From positions 1 to 64,000 of the forward strand of contig CAYRGJ010000016.1 in the NCBI GenBank assembly GCA_964423835.1: a stretch of DNA of 64,000 bases, written 5' to 3'. Source of the stretch: JAFGCL01 sp964423835. GTDB lineage: Bacteria; Chloroflexota; Dehalococcoidia; UBA2247; RBG-13-53-26. Both the position numbers and the translations under genes were made by a program. Below are positions 26,401 to 35,279 of the stretch, in pieces (position 1 is the stretch's first letter; each line of letters starts with the position of its first letter). The notes below the pieces were generated by a model. It was not told the DNA's origin and ran no database searches. It saw only the letters and a program-made list of their open reading frames with translations.

Positions 26401-27264
26401 CTATGCGAGTCCCTTGTTCTTCAGCATGGGCATGGGATCCGTGAAATGCTTGTCCAGGTCCAGCGCCGCGGGCGTCAGCCCCATCGCCAGCCCGGCGATC
26501 TGGGTGAAGTAGAGCACGGGCATGTTGAGCTTGGCACCGTATTGCTTGGTCATCTCATTCTGGTACGCATCCAGGTTCATCTGGCACATCGGGCAGGCGA
26601 CCGCGACGCAGTCGGCCCCCAGCTTCTTGGCCTGGCCCAGGATGCGGTACGAAAGCTTCACCACGATATCCTGCCGGGAAAGCGGAAGGCTGGCCCCGCA
26701 GCAGGCGGTCTTGAAGTCCCACTCGAGCGGCTGCGCGCCCAGCGCCGCCATCAGCCGGTCCATCATCTGGGGGTTCTCGGGATCATCGAACTCGGTGATC
26801 TCGTGGGGGCGCACCAGCAGGCAGCCGTAGTAGGAAGCCACCTGGAGGCCCTTGAGCGGCCTGGTGATGGCCAGCGAATTCCGGCGCTCATCCAGTATCT
26901 GCAGCAGGTGCACCACCTCGGTCTTGTTGGCCAGGGAGCCACCGATGGCCCTCGCGGTCCGGTCCGCCACGGCCTGGTCCGCCAGGGCGTGCTGGGTATG
27001 CTTCAGGCGGTTGAAGCACATGGCGCAGGCCACGGCCAGGGGCAGGCCGGTGGCCTCGGCCGAGCGCAGGTCGCGGGCCGGCAGCGTGGTGGCCAGCATC
27101 TCGTTGGTGGTGTGGGCCGACGACGCCCCGCAGCACGTCCAGCCCTCCAGCTCCTGCAGCTCTATCCCCATCTGCTTGCACACGGCGCGGGCCGAGACGT
27201 CATACTCTTTGGCGGTGGAATGGAGGGTGCAACCCGGATAGTAAGCGTAGACGTTGGTGGTCAT
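26401..27264 (-). CDS. hdrB: heterodisulfide reductase subunit B
   Basis: A 287-residue HdrB. Two complete CCG domains are visible: YYPGC, WTCCGASS, VACAMC, and then YYGC, TACCGASL, VACPMC. Each has the C...CC...CxxC pattern that binds the non-cubane [4Fe-4S] clusters known to reduce disulfides. The ATG at 27264 lies just after the hdrC stop and is chosen over upstream in-frame starts because it matches HdrB length. The acceptor is probably a DsrC-like protein or other disulfide; no candidate gene is in the window. Confidence 0.92.
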   Translation of the reverse strand: MTTNVYAYYPGCTLHSTAKEYDVSARAVCKQMGIELQELEGWTCCGASSAHTTNEMLATTLPARDLRSAEATGLPLAVACAMCFNRLKHTQHALADQAVADRTARAIGGSLANKTEVVHLLQILDERRNSLAITRPLKGLQVASYYGCLLVRPHEITEFDDPENPQMMDRLMAALGAQPLEWDFKTACCGASLPLSRQDIVVKLSYRILGQAKKLGADCVAVACPMCQMNLDAYQNEMTKQYGAKLNMPVLYFTQIAGLAMGLTPAALDLDKHFTDPMPMLKNKGLA

Positions 27265-27265
27265 G

Positions 27266-27862
27266 CTAGTGCCTGTCCTCTGCCCCGGCCGCGGGGGCCC
27301 TGGACCCCGCCGCGCTCCTGGAGGCGGCAAAGATCCTCTTGACTTCCGAGGCCCCGGAGACACTGGGCGGCTTGAATACCAGCTTGCCCTTGGAGAGCAT
27401 GTTGAGGCCCATGCCCATGTTGGAGAAATCGAGCGTCTTCATGACGTACTTGGCGCTCAAGGTGAGCTCGTGGGCCCTCCCGTACTGCTCGACCGCCTTC
27501 AGGAACTCCTGGTGGAAGGCATTCACCTTCTTGACCGCCGGCGGGGTGCCCTCAATGGTGGCCAGTATCCTCAGGGACTCCATGACCTTGGCGATGTCGA
27601 TCTTGGCCGGGCACCGGGAGGAGCAGGTCTCGCAGGAGACACAGAGCCAGATAGTGGAGCTCTGCATGACGTCTTTCTTCTGCCCCAACTGGATGAGGCG
27701 CATGATCTGTCGCGGCCCCAGGTCCATAGCGTAGTCCACAGGGCAACCGGCGCTGCACTTGCCGCACTGGTAGCAGTCGAAGATGCGCTGGCCGCTCTGC
27801 TTCTCAACGAAGGTCCGGAGATCGCTGACAGGTGAAGGTGTGACACTGGCTCCAGTCACCAT
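27266..27862 (-). CDS. hdrC: heterodisulfide reductase subunit C
   Basis: A 198-residue iron-sulfur protein with two [4Fe-4S] motifs, CYQCGKCSAGCPV and CVSCETCSSRCPAK, then a helical tail. It links HdrA to HdrB. The ATG at 27862 follows GGGAGAG; in-frame starts up to 27994 exist but give an atypical extension. It is the first gene of hdrCBA-flxDCBA and is preceded by its own promoter. Confidence 0.9.
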   Translation of the reverse strand: MVTGASVTPSPVSDLRTFVEKQSGQRIFDCYQCGKCSAGCPVDYAMDLGPRQIMRLIQLGQKKDVMQSSTIWLCVSCETCSSRCPAKIDIAKVMESLRILATIEGTPPAVKKVNAFHQEFLKAVEQYGRAHELTLSAKYVMKTLDFSNMGMGLNMLSKGKLVFKPPSVSGASEVKRIFAASRSAAGSRAPAAGAEDRH

Positions 27863-27950
27863 CAGTTCATCTCTCCCGTCAGAATGGCTCGAGGCATACA
27901 AACGGGCGGCTTCCCACCGCCCATTCGCCACCTCTTCGAGCCTCATATAG

Positions 27951-27979
27951 ATTTTACGATAAACGCCATCACAAGGCAA
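27951..27979 (-). promoter_or_regulatory. candidate promoter of hdrCBA-flxDCBA
   Basis: On the minus strand, TTGCCT (27974-27979) and TAAAAT (27951-27956) are 17 bases apart, about 90 bases before the hdrC start. The leader contains a GGGCGG/CCGCCC hairpin at 27904-27922. Confidence 0.5.
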
Positions 27980-28046
27980 AGGGAGATCAAGCACGGTCCG
28001 GCCTGGATTTGCCCGGGGGCTGGCTGCCCCTCATGGCGGGGCGGTG

Positions 28047-30044
28047 TCAGCTGAGCACGCCCTCCAGCTCGGCCAGCAGCTGCTGCTGTGTGAAGCCGCG
28101 CAGGTTGGCGGCCCCGAAACGGCAGCCGGCCACACACAGGCCGCAGCCCTTGCAGAGGCTCTCGTTGACCACCGCTACCGTTCGGCCATCGCGAAGGACC
28201 TTGGTGTCGATGGCCTTGAAGGGGCATATCGTGGTGCAGAGCAGGCAGCCGCTGCACTTGGCCTGATCGATGGACGAGACCATGGGGTCGGCCACCAGGA
28301 AGTCCTGGCCAAAGAGGGCCGCCACCTTGGCCGCTGCCGCGCTGCCTGAGGCCACGGACTCCGGGATGTCGCGGGGGCCGACGCAGGCGCCGGCCACGAA
28401 CACGCCGTCGCTCATGGTCTCCACCGGGCGCAGCTTGGGATGGGCCTCGACAAAGAACTCGTTGACATCATAGGAGACCTTGAGCGTTTGGGCCAGGTTC
28501 GACGCCCCGGCGCTGTGCTCCATGCCGACGCCCAGGACCACCATGTCGGCCGGTATCTCCACCATGTCGCCCAGGAGGGTGTCCTCCCCCCGCACGATCA
28601 GCTTCCCGTCCTCCTGGCGTATCCGGGAAACCTTGCCCCGGATGTAGGTGGCGCCGCTCTCCTGAGCCCGCTTGTAGAACTCCTCGTAGTCCTTGCTGAC
28701 GGCCCTGACGTCCATGTAGAAGATGTAGCAGTTGACCTCCGGGTCGTGCTCCTTGAGCATGATGGCGTGCTTGGCGATGTACATGCAGCAGACCTTGCTG
28801 CAGTAGGTGTGCCCCCGCTGCTCATCCCTGGACCCGACGCAGGTGATGAAGACCACCTCCTTGGGGTGGGCCCCATCCGAGGGGCGCATCACCTCGCCGT
28901 TGGTGGGCCCCGAGGCGCTCATAAGGCGCTCCAGCTCCAGGCCCGTGATGACATCGGGGTGCCGGCCGGCGCCCAGCTCCGTGTAGCCCCTGGGGTCGAA
29001 CGGCTGGTAGCCGGTGGCCACGATGATGGCCCCAAAGCGGTCGGTGATGACCTGGTCGGTCTGCTGCCAGTCGATGGCCTGGGTGGGGCAGATCTTCTCG
29101 CAGATGCGGCACTGGGGAGGGGCCTTGCCCTCCTTGCCGGCGGCCTCCCAGTCCAGGTACTTGATGTAGCGGCAGCTGGCAGTGTCCACCACCGGTTTTG
29201 GCGGCACCGCCTGGGGGAACGGTATGTAAATGGCGGGGCGCTTCCCCAGGTTCAGGTGAAACTCGGAGTCCACCTTGACCGGGCATTTCTGCCAGCAGGT
29301 GCCGCAGCCGGTGCACTTGGTGTGGTCCACCTTGCGTGCCTTCTGGGTGATGCTGACCTCGAAGTTGCCCACGAAGCCCTTGATCTCCTTGACCTCGGCG
29401 CTGGTCATGAGCGTGATATTGGGGTGCTGGGCCACATCCACCATCTTGGGGGTGAGGATGCATGATGAGCAGTCCAGGGTGGGGAAGGTCTTGTCCAGCT
29501 GGGCCATGCGCCCGCCGATGGTGGATTCCCGCTCCACCAGGACCACCTGGTAGCCGGCGGCGGCGATGTCCAGGGCCGCCTGTATGCCCGCTATGCCTCC
29601 GCCGATGATCAGGGTCTTCTTGGTAATGGGCACCTTCTGGGGGAAGAGCGCTTCGTGCCGGGCCACCTTGGCCACCGCCATCCTGATGAGGTCGATGGAC
29701 TTCGCAGTGGCGTCCTCTTTGACGTCGCTGTGCACCCAGCTGCAGTGCTCCCGGATGTTGGCCACCTCCATCAGGTACGGGTTGAGGCCGGCCGCCGCCA
29801 CGGTCCGGCGGAAGGTGTTCTCATGCATGCGGGGTGAGCACGCGGCGATGACCACCCGGTCCAGGCGGTTCTTCTGGATGGCCTCCCGGATGGCGGCCTG
29901 GCCCGGCTCGCTGCAGTTGTACTTGTTCTCTTCAGCGTGGGCCACCTTCGGCATCTTCCTCACCGCCTCGAGGACCCGGGGGACATCCACCGCTCCGGCG
30001 ATGTTGGTGCCGCAATGACAGATGAAGACTCCAATCCTGGCCAT
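28047..30044 (-). CDS. hdrA: second HdrA-like protein, without insertion
   Basis: A 665-residue HdrA of standard size. It has VFICHCGTNIAG, VIAACSPRMHENTF, FAD fold LIIGGGIAGIQAALD, a ferredoxin-like CTGCGTCWQKCPV, CRICEKICPTQAID, and two C-terminal clusters, CSGCLLCTTICP and CKGCGLCVAGCR. It is closely related to the larger HdrA downstream; the last ~100 residues are nearly the same (for example FGAANLRGFTQQQLLAE), so the pair arose by duplication. It begins 37 bases after the HdrD-like gene, its probable operon partner, and could bifurcate electrons for it. Confidence 0.93.
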   Translation of the reverse strand: MARIGVFICHCGTNIAGAVDVPRVLEAVRKMPKVAHAEENKYNCSEPGQAAIREAIQKNRLDRVVIAACSPRMHENTFRRTVAAAGLNPYLMEVANIREHCSWVHSDVKEDATAKSIDLIRMAVAKVARHEALFPQKVPITKKTLIIGGGIAGIQAALDIAAAGYQVVLVERESTIGGRMAQLDKTFPTLDCSSCILTPKMVDVAQHPNITLMTSAEVKEIKGFVGNFEVSITQKARKVDHTKCTGCGTCWQKCPVKVDSEFHLNLGKRPAIYIPFPQAVPPKPVVDTASCRYIKYLDWEAAGKEGKAPPQCRICEKICPTQAIDWQQTDQVITDRFGAIIVATGYQPFDPRGYTELGAGRHPDVITGLELERLMSASGPTNGEVMRPSDGAHPKEVVFITCVGSRDEQRGHTYCSKVCCMYIAKHAIMLKEHDPEVNCYIFYMDVRAVSKDYEEFYKRAQESGATYIRGKVSRIRQEDGKLIVRGEDTLLGDMVEIPADMVVLGVGMEHSAGASNLAQTLKVSYDVNEFFVEAHPKLRPVETMSDGVFVAGACVGPRDIPESVASGSAAAAKVAALFGQDFLVADPMVSSIDQAKCSGCLLCTTICPFKAIDTKVLRDGRTVAVVNESLCKGCGLCVAGCRFGAANLRGFTQQQLLAELEGVLS

Positions 30045-30081
30045 GGTCTACCTGCTCAACTCCCTTTCCCGGCCTTCCCCG

Positions 30082-31227
30082 TCATAGCGACTCCGCCAGC
30101 AGCTCCGAGATGTCCTTCACTGCGATCCGGCCCGGCTGGTCAGTGGTAAGGATGCTGTCCTCGAAATTGAGGATGCAGTAGGGGCAGGCCGCCGCCAGCA
30201 CGCTGGCGCCGGTGGCCGCCGCCTGCTCCAGTCTCAGGTCCGACAGCCTCTCTCCCTTCCTGGTTTCCATCCATATGCGCCCCCCGCCGCCGCCGCAGCA
30301 GATGCTGTCCGGCCCGCTGTCGGGCATCTCCACCAGCTCAATCCCGGGGATGCTCCGCAGCAGCTGCCGGGGCGCATCGTACACGCCGCTGTGGCGCCCC
30401 AGGTAGCATGGGTCGTGGTAGGTCACCTTCGCGTCCACCGGCTTGACGGGCTTCAGACGGCCCTCCCTGAGCAGCTGCGCCATGAACTCGGTGTAGTGGA
30501 CCACCTCGAAGTTGCCTCCCAGCTTGGGGTACTCGTTCTTGAAGGTGTAAAGGCAGTGCGGCGAGGTCACCACGATCCGGCTGAGGCCGCTGTCGGTAAA
30601 AGCGGCGATGTTGTTGCGGGCCAGCTTCTGGAAGAGGGTCTCGTTCCCCGACTTGCGCACGCTCTCCCCGCAGCAGTTCTCTCTGTCGCCGGTGACGGCG
30701 AACCTGACGCCGGCCTTCCGGAGCACGCTGGCGGTGGCCCGGGCCACCCGCCGCACGTTCGGGTCGTAAGCGGGCACGCAGCAGGAGAAGTAGAGCACCT
30801 CGGCATTCTCGGCGACGGTGGGGATCTCCCCATCGATGATCCAGTCGGTTCGCCTCTCGGCCGGCTCGCCCAGCGGGTTCCCGGTGCCGGCGATGTTCTT
30901 GAGGGTGACCCTCAGCGAGTCCGGCAGATGCCCAGCGCCCATCTCGACTACGATGTTGCGCAGCGCCCTCATGATATCGATGATGGCCACGCCGCGGGGG
31001 CACCGGTCGACGCAGGCGCGGCAAGTGGCGCAGGTCCAGGCGTCTTCGCTCTCGAAATCGACCAGACCCATCTGGGCCTGATGTATCAGCTTGCGAGTGG
31101 GAAAGCTCTTGACCAGGTTCCAGGGACAGGTGCCGGTGCACAGTCCGCACTGGTAGCACTGCTTGAGGGCTTCACCGCCGGCCAGCGCCACGGCATCTAC
31201 TGCTTCTCTAAAAGGTGCCAGTGCCAT
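30082..31227 (-). CDS. soluble HdrD-like iron-sulfur protein
   Basis: A 381-residue fusion of HdrC-like and HdrB-like parts. Two [4Fe-4S] motifs (CYQCGLCTGTCP and CATCRACVDRCP) come first, then two CCG domains. The second is complete: YHDPCYLGRH, SICCGGGGG, AACPYC. In the first, the closing CxxC reads SPHC, with Ser for the first Cys. There are no membrane segments. ATG at 31227 has only a weak ribosome-binding site. With the following HdrA it may form an HdrA-HdrD complex. The electron partner is unknown. Confidence 0.85.
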   Translation of the reverse strand: MALAPFREAVDAVALAGGEALKQCYQCGLCTGTCPWNLVKSFPTRKLIHQAQMGLVDFESEDAWTCATCRACVDRCPRGVAIIDIMRALRNIVVEMGAGHLPDSLRVTLKNIAGTGNPLGEPAERRTDWIIDGEIPTVAENAEVLYFSCCVPAYDPNVRRVARATASVLRKAGVRFAVTGDRENCCGESVRKSGNETLFQKLARNNIAAFTDSGLSRIVVTSPHCLYTFKNEYPKLGGNFEVVHYTEFMAQLLREGRLKPVKPVDAKVTYHDPCYLGRHSGVYDAPRQLLRSIPGIELVEMPDSGPDSICCGGGGGRIWMETRKGERLSDLRLEQAAATGASVLAAACPYCILNFEDSILTTDQPGRIAVKDISELLAESL

Positions 31228-31266
31228 TTGAACGTAATCCCGCTGACGGTCCCCCTCTCCAGTCTC

Positions 31267-31296
31267 ATGTTACTACAGGAGCATGCCTGCAGACAA
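31267..31296 (-). promoter_or_regulatory. candidate promoter of hdrD-like/hdrA pair
   Basis: On the minus strand, TTGTCT (31291-31296) and TAACAT (31267-31272) are 18 bases apart, in the 107-base gap before the HdrD-like gene. The match is moderate. Confidence 0.35.
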
Positions 31297-31334
31297 AACA
31301 GCAAGGGGTTGAACCTGGGCCGGAGCGGCGCGCC

Positions 31335-33368
31335 CTACTTCTTGCCCATCGACTGGACAATCAGCTCGCTCAGGTCCATGGCCGTGACGGTCTCTTCAAT
31401 CTGCTTGGCCTTGATACCGTCCTCGAACATGGAGAGGCAGTACGGGCAGGCGGTAGCCACGCAGGTGGCCTTGGCATCGATGACTTCCTGTGTCCGGCGG
31501 ATATTCAGCCGCTTCTCGGCCGAGTCCTCCATCCACATGTGGCCGCCGCCGCCGCCGCAGCAGAATCCCCTGGCGCCGTGGCGCTCCAGCTCCACCCGGT
31601 TGATGCCGCCGATGGCATCCAGGACCTGTCTCGGCTGCTTGTAGATGTCATTGTGACGGCCGAGGTAACAGGAGTCGTGATAGGCCACCGTCATGTCTGG
31701 GACATTGCCCATGCTGAGCTTGCCCTGGGTCATCAGATCGACCAGGAACTGCGAGTGGTGAATGACCTCGAAGTCGCCCCCGAATTGAGGGTACTCGTTC
31801 TTCAGGGTGTTGAAGCAATGAGGGCAGCTGGCAATGATCTTCTTTACCTTGTAGCCCTTCAGTGTCTCGATGTTCTTCTGGCACAGTGTCTGGTAGAGGT
31901 ACTCATCTCCCATGCGCCTGGCCGGGTCGCCGCAACAGCCTTCCTCGACGCCGAGTATGCCGAAGTTGACGCCGGCGGCCTGGAGCACTTTGGCGGTGGC
32001 TATGGCCACCTTCATGTTGCGGTCCTCCAGGGAGGCAGTGCAGCCGACCCAGTACAGGACGTCCACATCGGGGCTGTCGCAGAGCACCTTCACGTTGAGG
32101 CCGGAGATCCAGTCGGTCCTGGTGGCCGTGGTGCCCCGCCAGGGATGGCCGCGGGTGCCGAGGCTCTGCAGGGCCCCCTGCGCGGACTCCGGGAACTCGG
32201 CTCTCTCGAGCGCCAGGTTGCGCCGCATGTCAACCACCTTGTCGATGTGCTCGATGTACACCGGGCAGGCCTCCATGCAGGCCCGGCAGGTGGTGCAGTC
32301 CCAGACCACTTCCTGGGTCACGGCGTCGTTGATCATGTCCGGCCGCGGCTCCTTCGGCCTGGGCCAGAACGGGATGGAGTAGACCTCGTTCATGTGAGTC
32401 TTCAGGTCCTGGATCAGCTTCTTGGGCGTGAGGGCCTTGCCGCTCAGGTAGGCCGGGCACTGGTCCTGGCAGCGCCCGCAGCGGGTGCAGGCATCCAGGT
32501 CCAGGAGTTGCTTCCAGGTGAAGTTCTCGATCTTGGAGGCGCCGTAGCTCTCCGCCGTCTCCAGGTCGATGGGGGTGAGGGCCCCCTTGGGCTTGGACGA
32601 CCGGAAGAGGACGTTGAGCGGCACCAGCAGAATGTGGTGCAGGCGCGAGCGATAGAGCAGGATCAGCGCCAGGAAGGCGAAGGCGATGAAGGTGTGGATC
32701 ACCACCCGGTGCCAGGTCAGGATCTCATTCCGGTAGTTGGCCGGGAAGACCATGAAGGCCTTGGAGAACCAGTAGCCGATGGGCGACCACCACCACTCGC
32801 TCCATCCGTTGAGAGCCACCTCTGATATGGCGATGCGGTAGCCCTTGATCATGAAGCCGCTGAAGAGAATGATGAACACGAACAGGAAGACCTGCGCATC
32901 GTCGAACTTGTTGTCCAGGCGCGGGGGCCTGATGAAGAAGCGCCGGATGATGGCCAGGATGCCGCCGATGATGATGAGGGCGGCGCCGATCTCCGACATG
33001 AAGGAGGCCGCCAGGAAGATGGTCTGCGGCGGGCTGCTGATGCTCACCGTATAGGAGAACAGGCGGATGATCTTGCCCACGACGAACATGACCGTGCCCC
33101 AGAGAATCAGGAAGTGCATCCACCCGGGGTAGGCCTCGTTCATCATCCGGGTGTACCCGGCCATCACGCCCAGCGCAGTCCCGAGATGGCCCTTGCGGGT
33201 CTCTTTGGCGCCGCGGGTCCACATGAAGATGCGGCGGGACAGGGCATAGATGAAGAGGGCCATGAGGACCGTGCTGAAGATCAGGAAGCCGATGATCACC
33301 GGCGCGAAGATGTTCTGGATATACCAGAGCTGGCCGAATTCCTGTGAGCCTCCCCAGAAACTGTCCAT
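31335..33368 (-). CDS. membrane cytochrome b-HdrD fusion (EMO/DsrMK-like)
   Basis: A 677-residue protein. Residues ~15-250 hold five or six membrane helices of the NarI/DsrM cytochrome b type, with candidate heme histidines including H85, H220 and H225. The cytosolic part has two [4Fe-4S] motifs (CTRCGRCQDQCP and CTTCRACMEACP) and two complete CCG domains (YWVGC, EGCCGDP, SCPHC; YHDSC, FCCGGGGG, ACPYC). This is the layout of EMO, the membrane oxidoreductase that passes electrons from electron-transfer flavoprotein to menaquinone in fatty-acid-degrading anaerobes, and of a fused DsrMK. No etfAB lie in the window. It may join the quinone pool to the Psr or Hdr proteins. Confidence 0.85.
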   Translation of the reverse strand: MDSFWGGSQEFGQLWYIQNIFAPVIIGFLIFSTVLMALFIYALSRRIFMWTRGAKETRKGHLGTALGVMAGYTRMMNEAYPGWMHFLILWGTVMFVVGKIIRLFSYTVSISSPPQTIFLAASFMSEIGAALIIIGGILAIIRRFFIRPPRLDNKFDDAQVFLFVFIILFSGFMIKGYRIAISEVALNGWSEWWWSPIGYWFSKAFMVFPANYRNEILTWHRVVIHTFIAFAFLALILLYRSRLHHILLVPLNVLFRSSKPKGALTPIDLETAESYGASKIENFTWKQLLDLDACTRCGRCQDQCPAYLSGKALTPKKLIQDLKTHMNEVYSIPFWPRPKEPRPDMINDAVTQEVVWDCTTCRACMEACPVYIEHIDKVVDMRRNLALERAEFPESAQGALQSLGTRGHPWRGTTATRTDWISGLNVKVLCDSPDVDVLYWVGCTASLEDRNMKVAIATAKVLQAAGVNFGILGVEEGCCGDPARRMGDEYLYQTLCQKNIETLKGYKVKKIIASCPHCFNTLKNEYPQFGGDFEVIHHSQFLVDLMTQGKLSMGNVPDMTVAYHDSCYLGRHNDIYKQPRQVLDAIGGINRVELERHGARGFCCGGGGGHMWMEDSAEKRLNIRRTQEVIDAKATCVATACPYCLSMFEDGIKAKQIEETVTAMDLSELIVQSMGKK

Positions 33369-33443
33369 AGGTCCTACGAGGTCCTCCTGATCATCGGACC
33401 GCAGCCCGCGTGTCTGTCATCAAAGTGATATCTGGTCATGTCG

Positions 33444-33668
33444 TCATGCTCCGCTGAAGGCCGGGTAGAAGGCCGACAGGTGGAAGGTGAAGAAGATCAC
33501 GCATATGAAGAAGACCACCGCCAGCGCCATGGTGATGACCCTGTTGTACTTCGGGTTGAGCCCGAGGTCCTGCAGCAGGAGCTTCAGTCCCCAGACCAGG
33601 CAGAAAATCATGACGCCGAGGACCGCTACCTCCAGCAGGACGGCCACCACTCTCAGGAATTGATCCAT
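33444..33668 (-). CDS. small two-helix membrane protein
   Basis: A 74-residue protein with two hydrophobic helices (about residues 5-30 and 45-68) joined by a short polar loop (LGLNPKYNR). AGGAG lies at a good distance upstream, and it sits 4 bases after the preceding gene in an operon, which supports it being real. No family is recognised. Its position between a soluble ferredoxin and a membrane cytochrome b suggests an accessory or anchor subunit. Confidence 0.7.
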   Translation of the reverse strand: MDQFLRVVAVLLEVAVLGVMIFCLVWGLKLLLQDLGLNPKYNRVITMALAVVFFICVIFFTFHLSAFYPAFSGA

Positions 33669-33672
33669 CTGC

Positions 33673-35277
33673 CTACACTCCTGCGCCGCTCTTGGTCGGG
33701 CGGACCTTTCCTTTCATTCTGCACTGGGGGCACATCTCCAGCCGCACTGCGGCCTCTCCGGTGCTCCCCAGCCGCGCCCGCACGGCGTCCACCATGGCCC
33801 TGGGAGCGAACGGCTCGCCGCAGACCCGGCAATGAGCGAACTCTCCTTCGAACATCATCTGCGGCTGGTGGCCGAGCTTGCCGACCTCCAGGACCTTGGT
33901 GAGCTCGAGGCACTTCTCAGGGCATACATCGACGCACTGGCCGCAACCGATACACGACTCCTGCCGGAAGGCCAGCCGGCAGGACCCGCTGGCCTTCAGA
34001 TCGGCCAGGGCTTTGGTGGGGCACTGCGCGGCGCACACGGCGCAACCGGTGCACCTGGCAGCATCCAGCGTGATCTTCCCGAAGGGCACGGTCCCGGCGG
34101 CAATCTCCCCGGTGGCCGTGGCGCCGAGCTTGTCGGACATGGCCAGGATGGCTGCGGGCAGCCCCAGGGCCTTGTCCGGCAGGGCCGTGGACTGTGAAGA
34201 TGTGAAAGAGACTGATTCCAGCTGCGCCATCCGCCCTGCCCAGGGGTGAGCCTGGCGGGCCAGGTCCGCCTCGTCGAACGAGGTCACCCGGTCGGGCTCC
34301 AGGCCCCAGTGCTGGAGCAGGCGCTGCACAAAGAGCGCGGTGCCCTTCCAGTTGGAGCAGTCCAGCTTCAGGCGGCATCTCTCCCGGCTGGAAACCAGGG
34401 CCAGGCCCTGGGCCCCGCGCTCGAGAGCCCGGAGCATGAGCCCGGGGGAAATCAGGCCCAGGCAGGGGACCTCCACCGGCAGCACGTTGACGTCCAGGTC
34501 CAGGTCGAGGCGCTCTGTGCTGCGGCAGACGAAGGCGATGGCCCGGGGCCGGGGACGCTCGATGTCACCCAGCAGCAGTCCCTCGATCTCCGCCTCCAGC
34601 TGCTCCGGAGAGAAGTTGGGGTAGATTATGGCCTGGCGAGGGCACAGCGTGGTGCACACGCCGCAGCCCTTGCAGTCGGCGCTGTCTATGGAGACGGTGC
34701 GTTCGCTGGCCGAAATGGCCCGGGAATCGCAGCCGGCCCGGCAGACGCGGCAGGTCTCGCCCAGGCACAGAGAGGTGTCGATATAGGGCGTCACGCGATA
34801 ACTGGGGACCAGCGACCGGAACAGATCACGGCGGCTGATCTCTCCCTGCGGCCTGGCGAACTGCACCTGGCGGGCGGTGGCCGGCACGCCCTTGAAATGC
34901 TCCTGGCGCTTGACCTGGGCCCAGAGCAGGAGCCTGGCCCTGGCAGCCAGATCGGCATCACTGTGCGGGGCTACCACCTCGCGGACCAGGTCCACCGTGC
35001 CCACGGAGTCCGGGTTGACGGGGCACTTCTCCGGCTCTCGCCACAGGCTGATCTCGGACTTGAGGTGGGAGCACCCGGCCACGACCGAGGGCAGCGCCTG
35101 ATGCTCCTGAATGGTCCGCGACATGACGTGGGCCTGGCAGAGATTGTCGGCGATAACGACGCTGATGCCGGGCTGCCTGTCCTGGAGCCACGACCGTACG
35201 TCCTCCAGCGACAGCCTGGAGGTGACCCGGCCGTTGCAGCGGCAGAGAAAGACAGCGCCACCGGGCATGTTAGCCAT
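33673..35277 (-). CDS. HdrA-N/ferredoxin/MvhD-like hybrid iron-sulfur protein
   Basis: A 534-residue polyferredoxin. Residues 1-100 resemble the HdrA N-terminus (VFLCRCNG; VVAGCSHLKSE) but no FAD fold follows. Next are clusters at ~171-212 (CLGETCRVCRAGC and CKGCGVCTTLCP), a degenerate MvhD-like domain (AIAFVCRSTERL, VPCLGLISP, SSRERCRLKLDC; ~245-320), a second ferredoxin pair at ~409-455 (CTGCAVCAAQCP; CIGCGQCVDVCP), and a tail with two CxxC pairs. The start is ATG at 35277, 2 bases after the stop of the NrfD-like gene. It is probably the soluble electron-exchange subunit for the Psr-like complex. Confidence 0.75.
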   Translation of the reverse strand: MANMPGGAVFLCRCNGRVTSRLSLEDVRSWLQDRQPGISVVIADNLCQAHVMSRTIQEHQALPSVVAGCSHLKSEISLWREPEKCPVNPDSVGTVDLVREVVAPHSDADLAARARLLLWAQVKRQEHFKGVPATARQVQFARPQGEISRRDLFRSLVPSYRVTPYIDTSLCLGETCRVCRAGCDSRAISASERTVSIDSADCKGCGVCTTLCPRQAIIYPNFSPEQLEAEIEGLLLGDIERPRPRAIAFVCRSTERLDLDLDVNVLPVEVPCLGLISPGLMLRALERGAQGLALVSSRERCRLKLDCSNWKGTALFVQRLLQHWGLEPDRVTSFDEADLARQAHPWAGRMAQLESVSFTSSQSTALPDKALGLPAAILAMSDKLGATATGEIAAGTVPFGKITLDAARCTGCAVCAAQCPTKALADLKASGSCRLAFRQESCIGCGQCVDVCPEKCLELTKVLEVGKLGHQPQMMFEGEFAHCRVCGEPFAPRAMVDAVRARLGSTGEAAVRLEMCPQCRMKGKVRPTKSGAGV

Positions 35278-35279
35278 GG

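Noticed and set aside
23059..27342. A 1427-codon open frame on the plus strand opposite hdrA and hdrB
   Set aside because: It is the antisense shadow of GC-rich Hdr genes. Its translation is His/Gly/Leu/Ala-rich with no motif or fold signal, while the minus strand encodes complete HdrA and HdrB.
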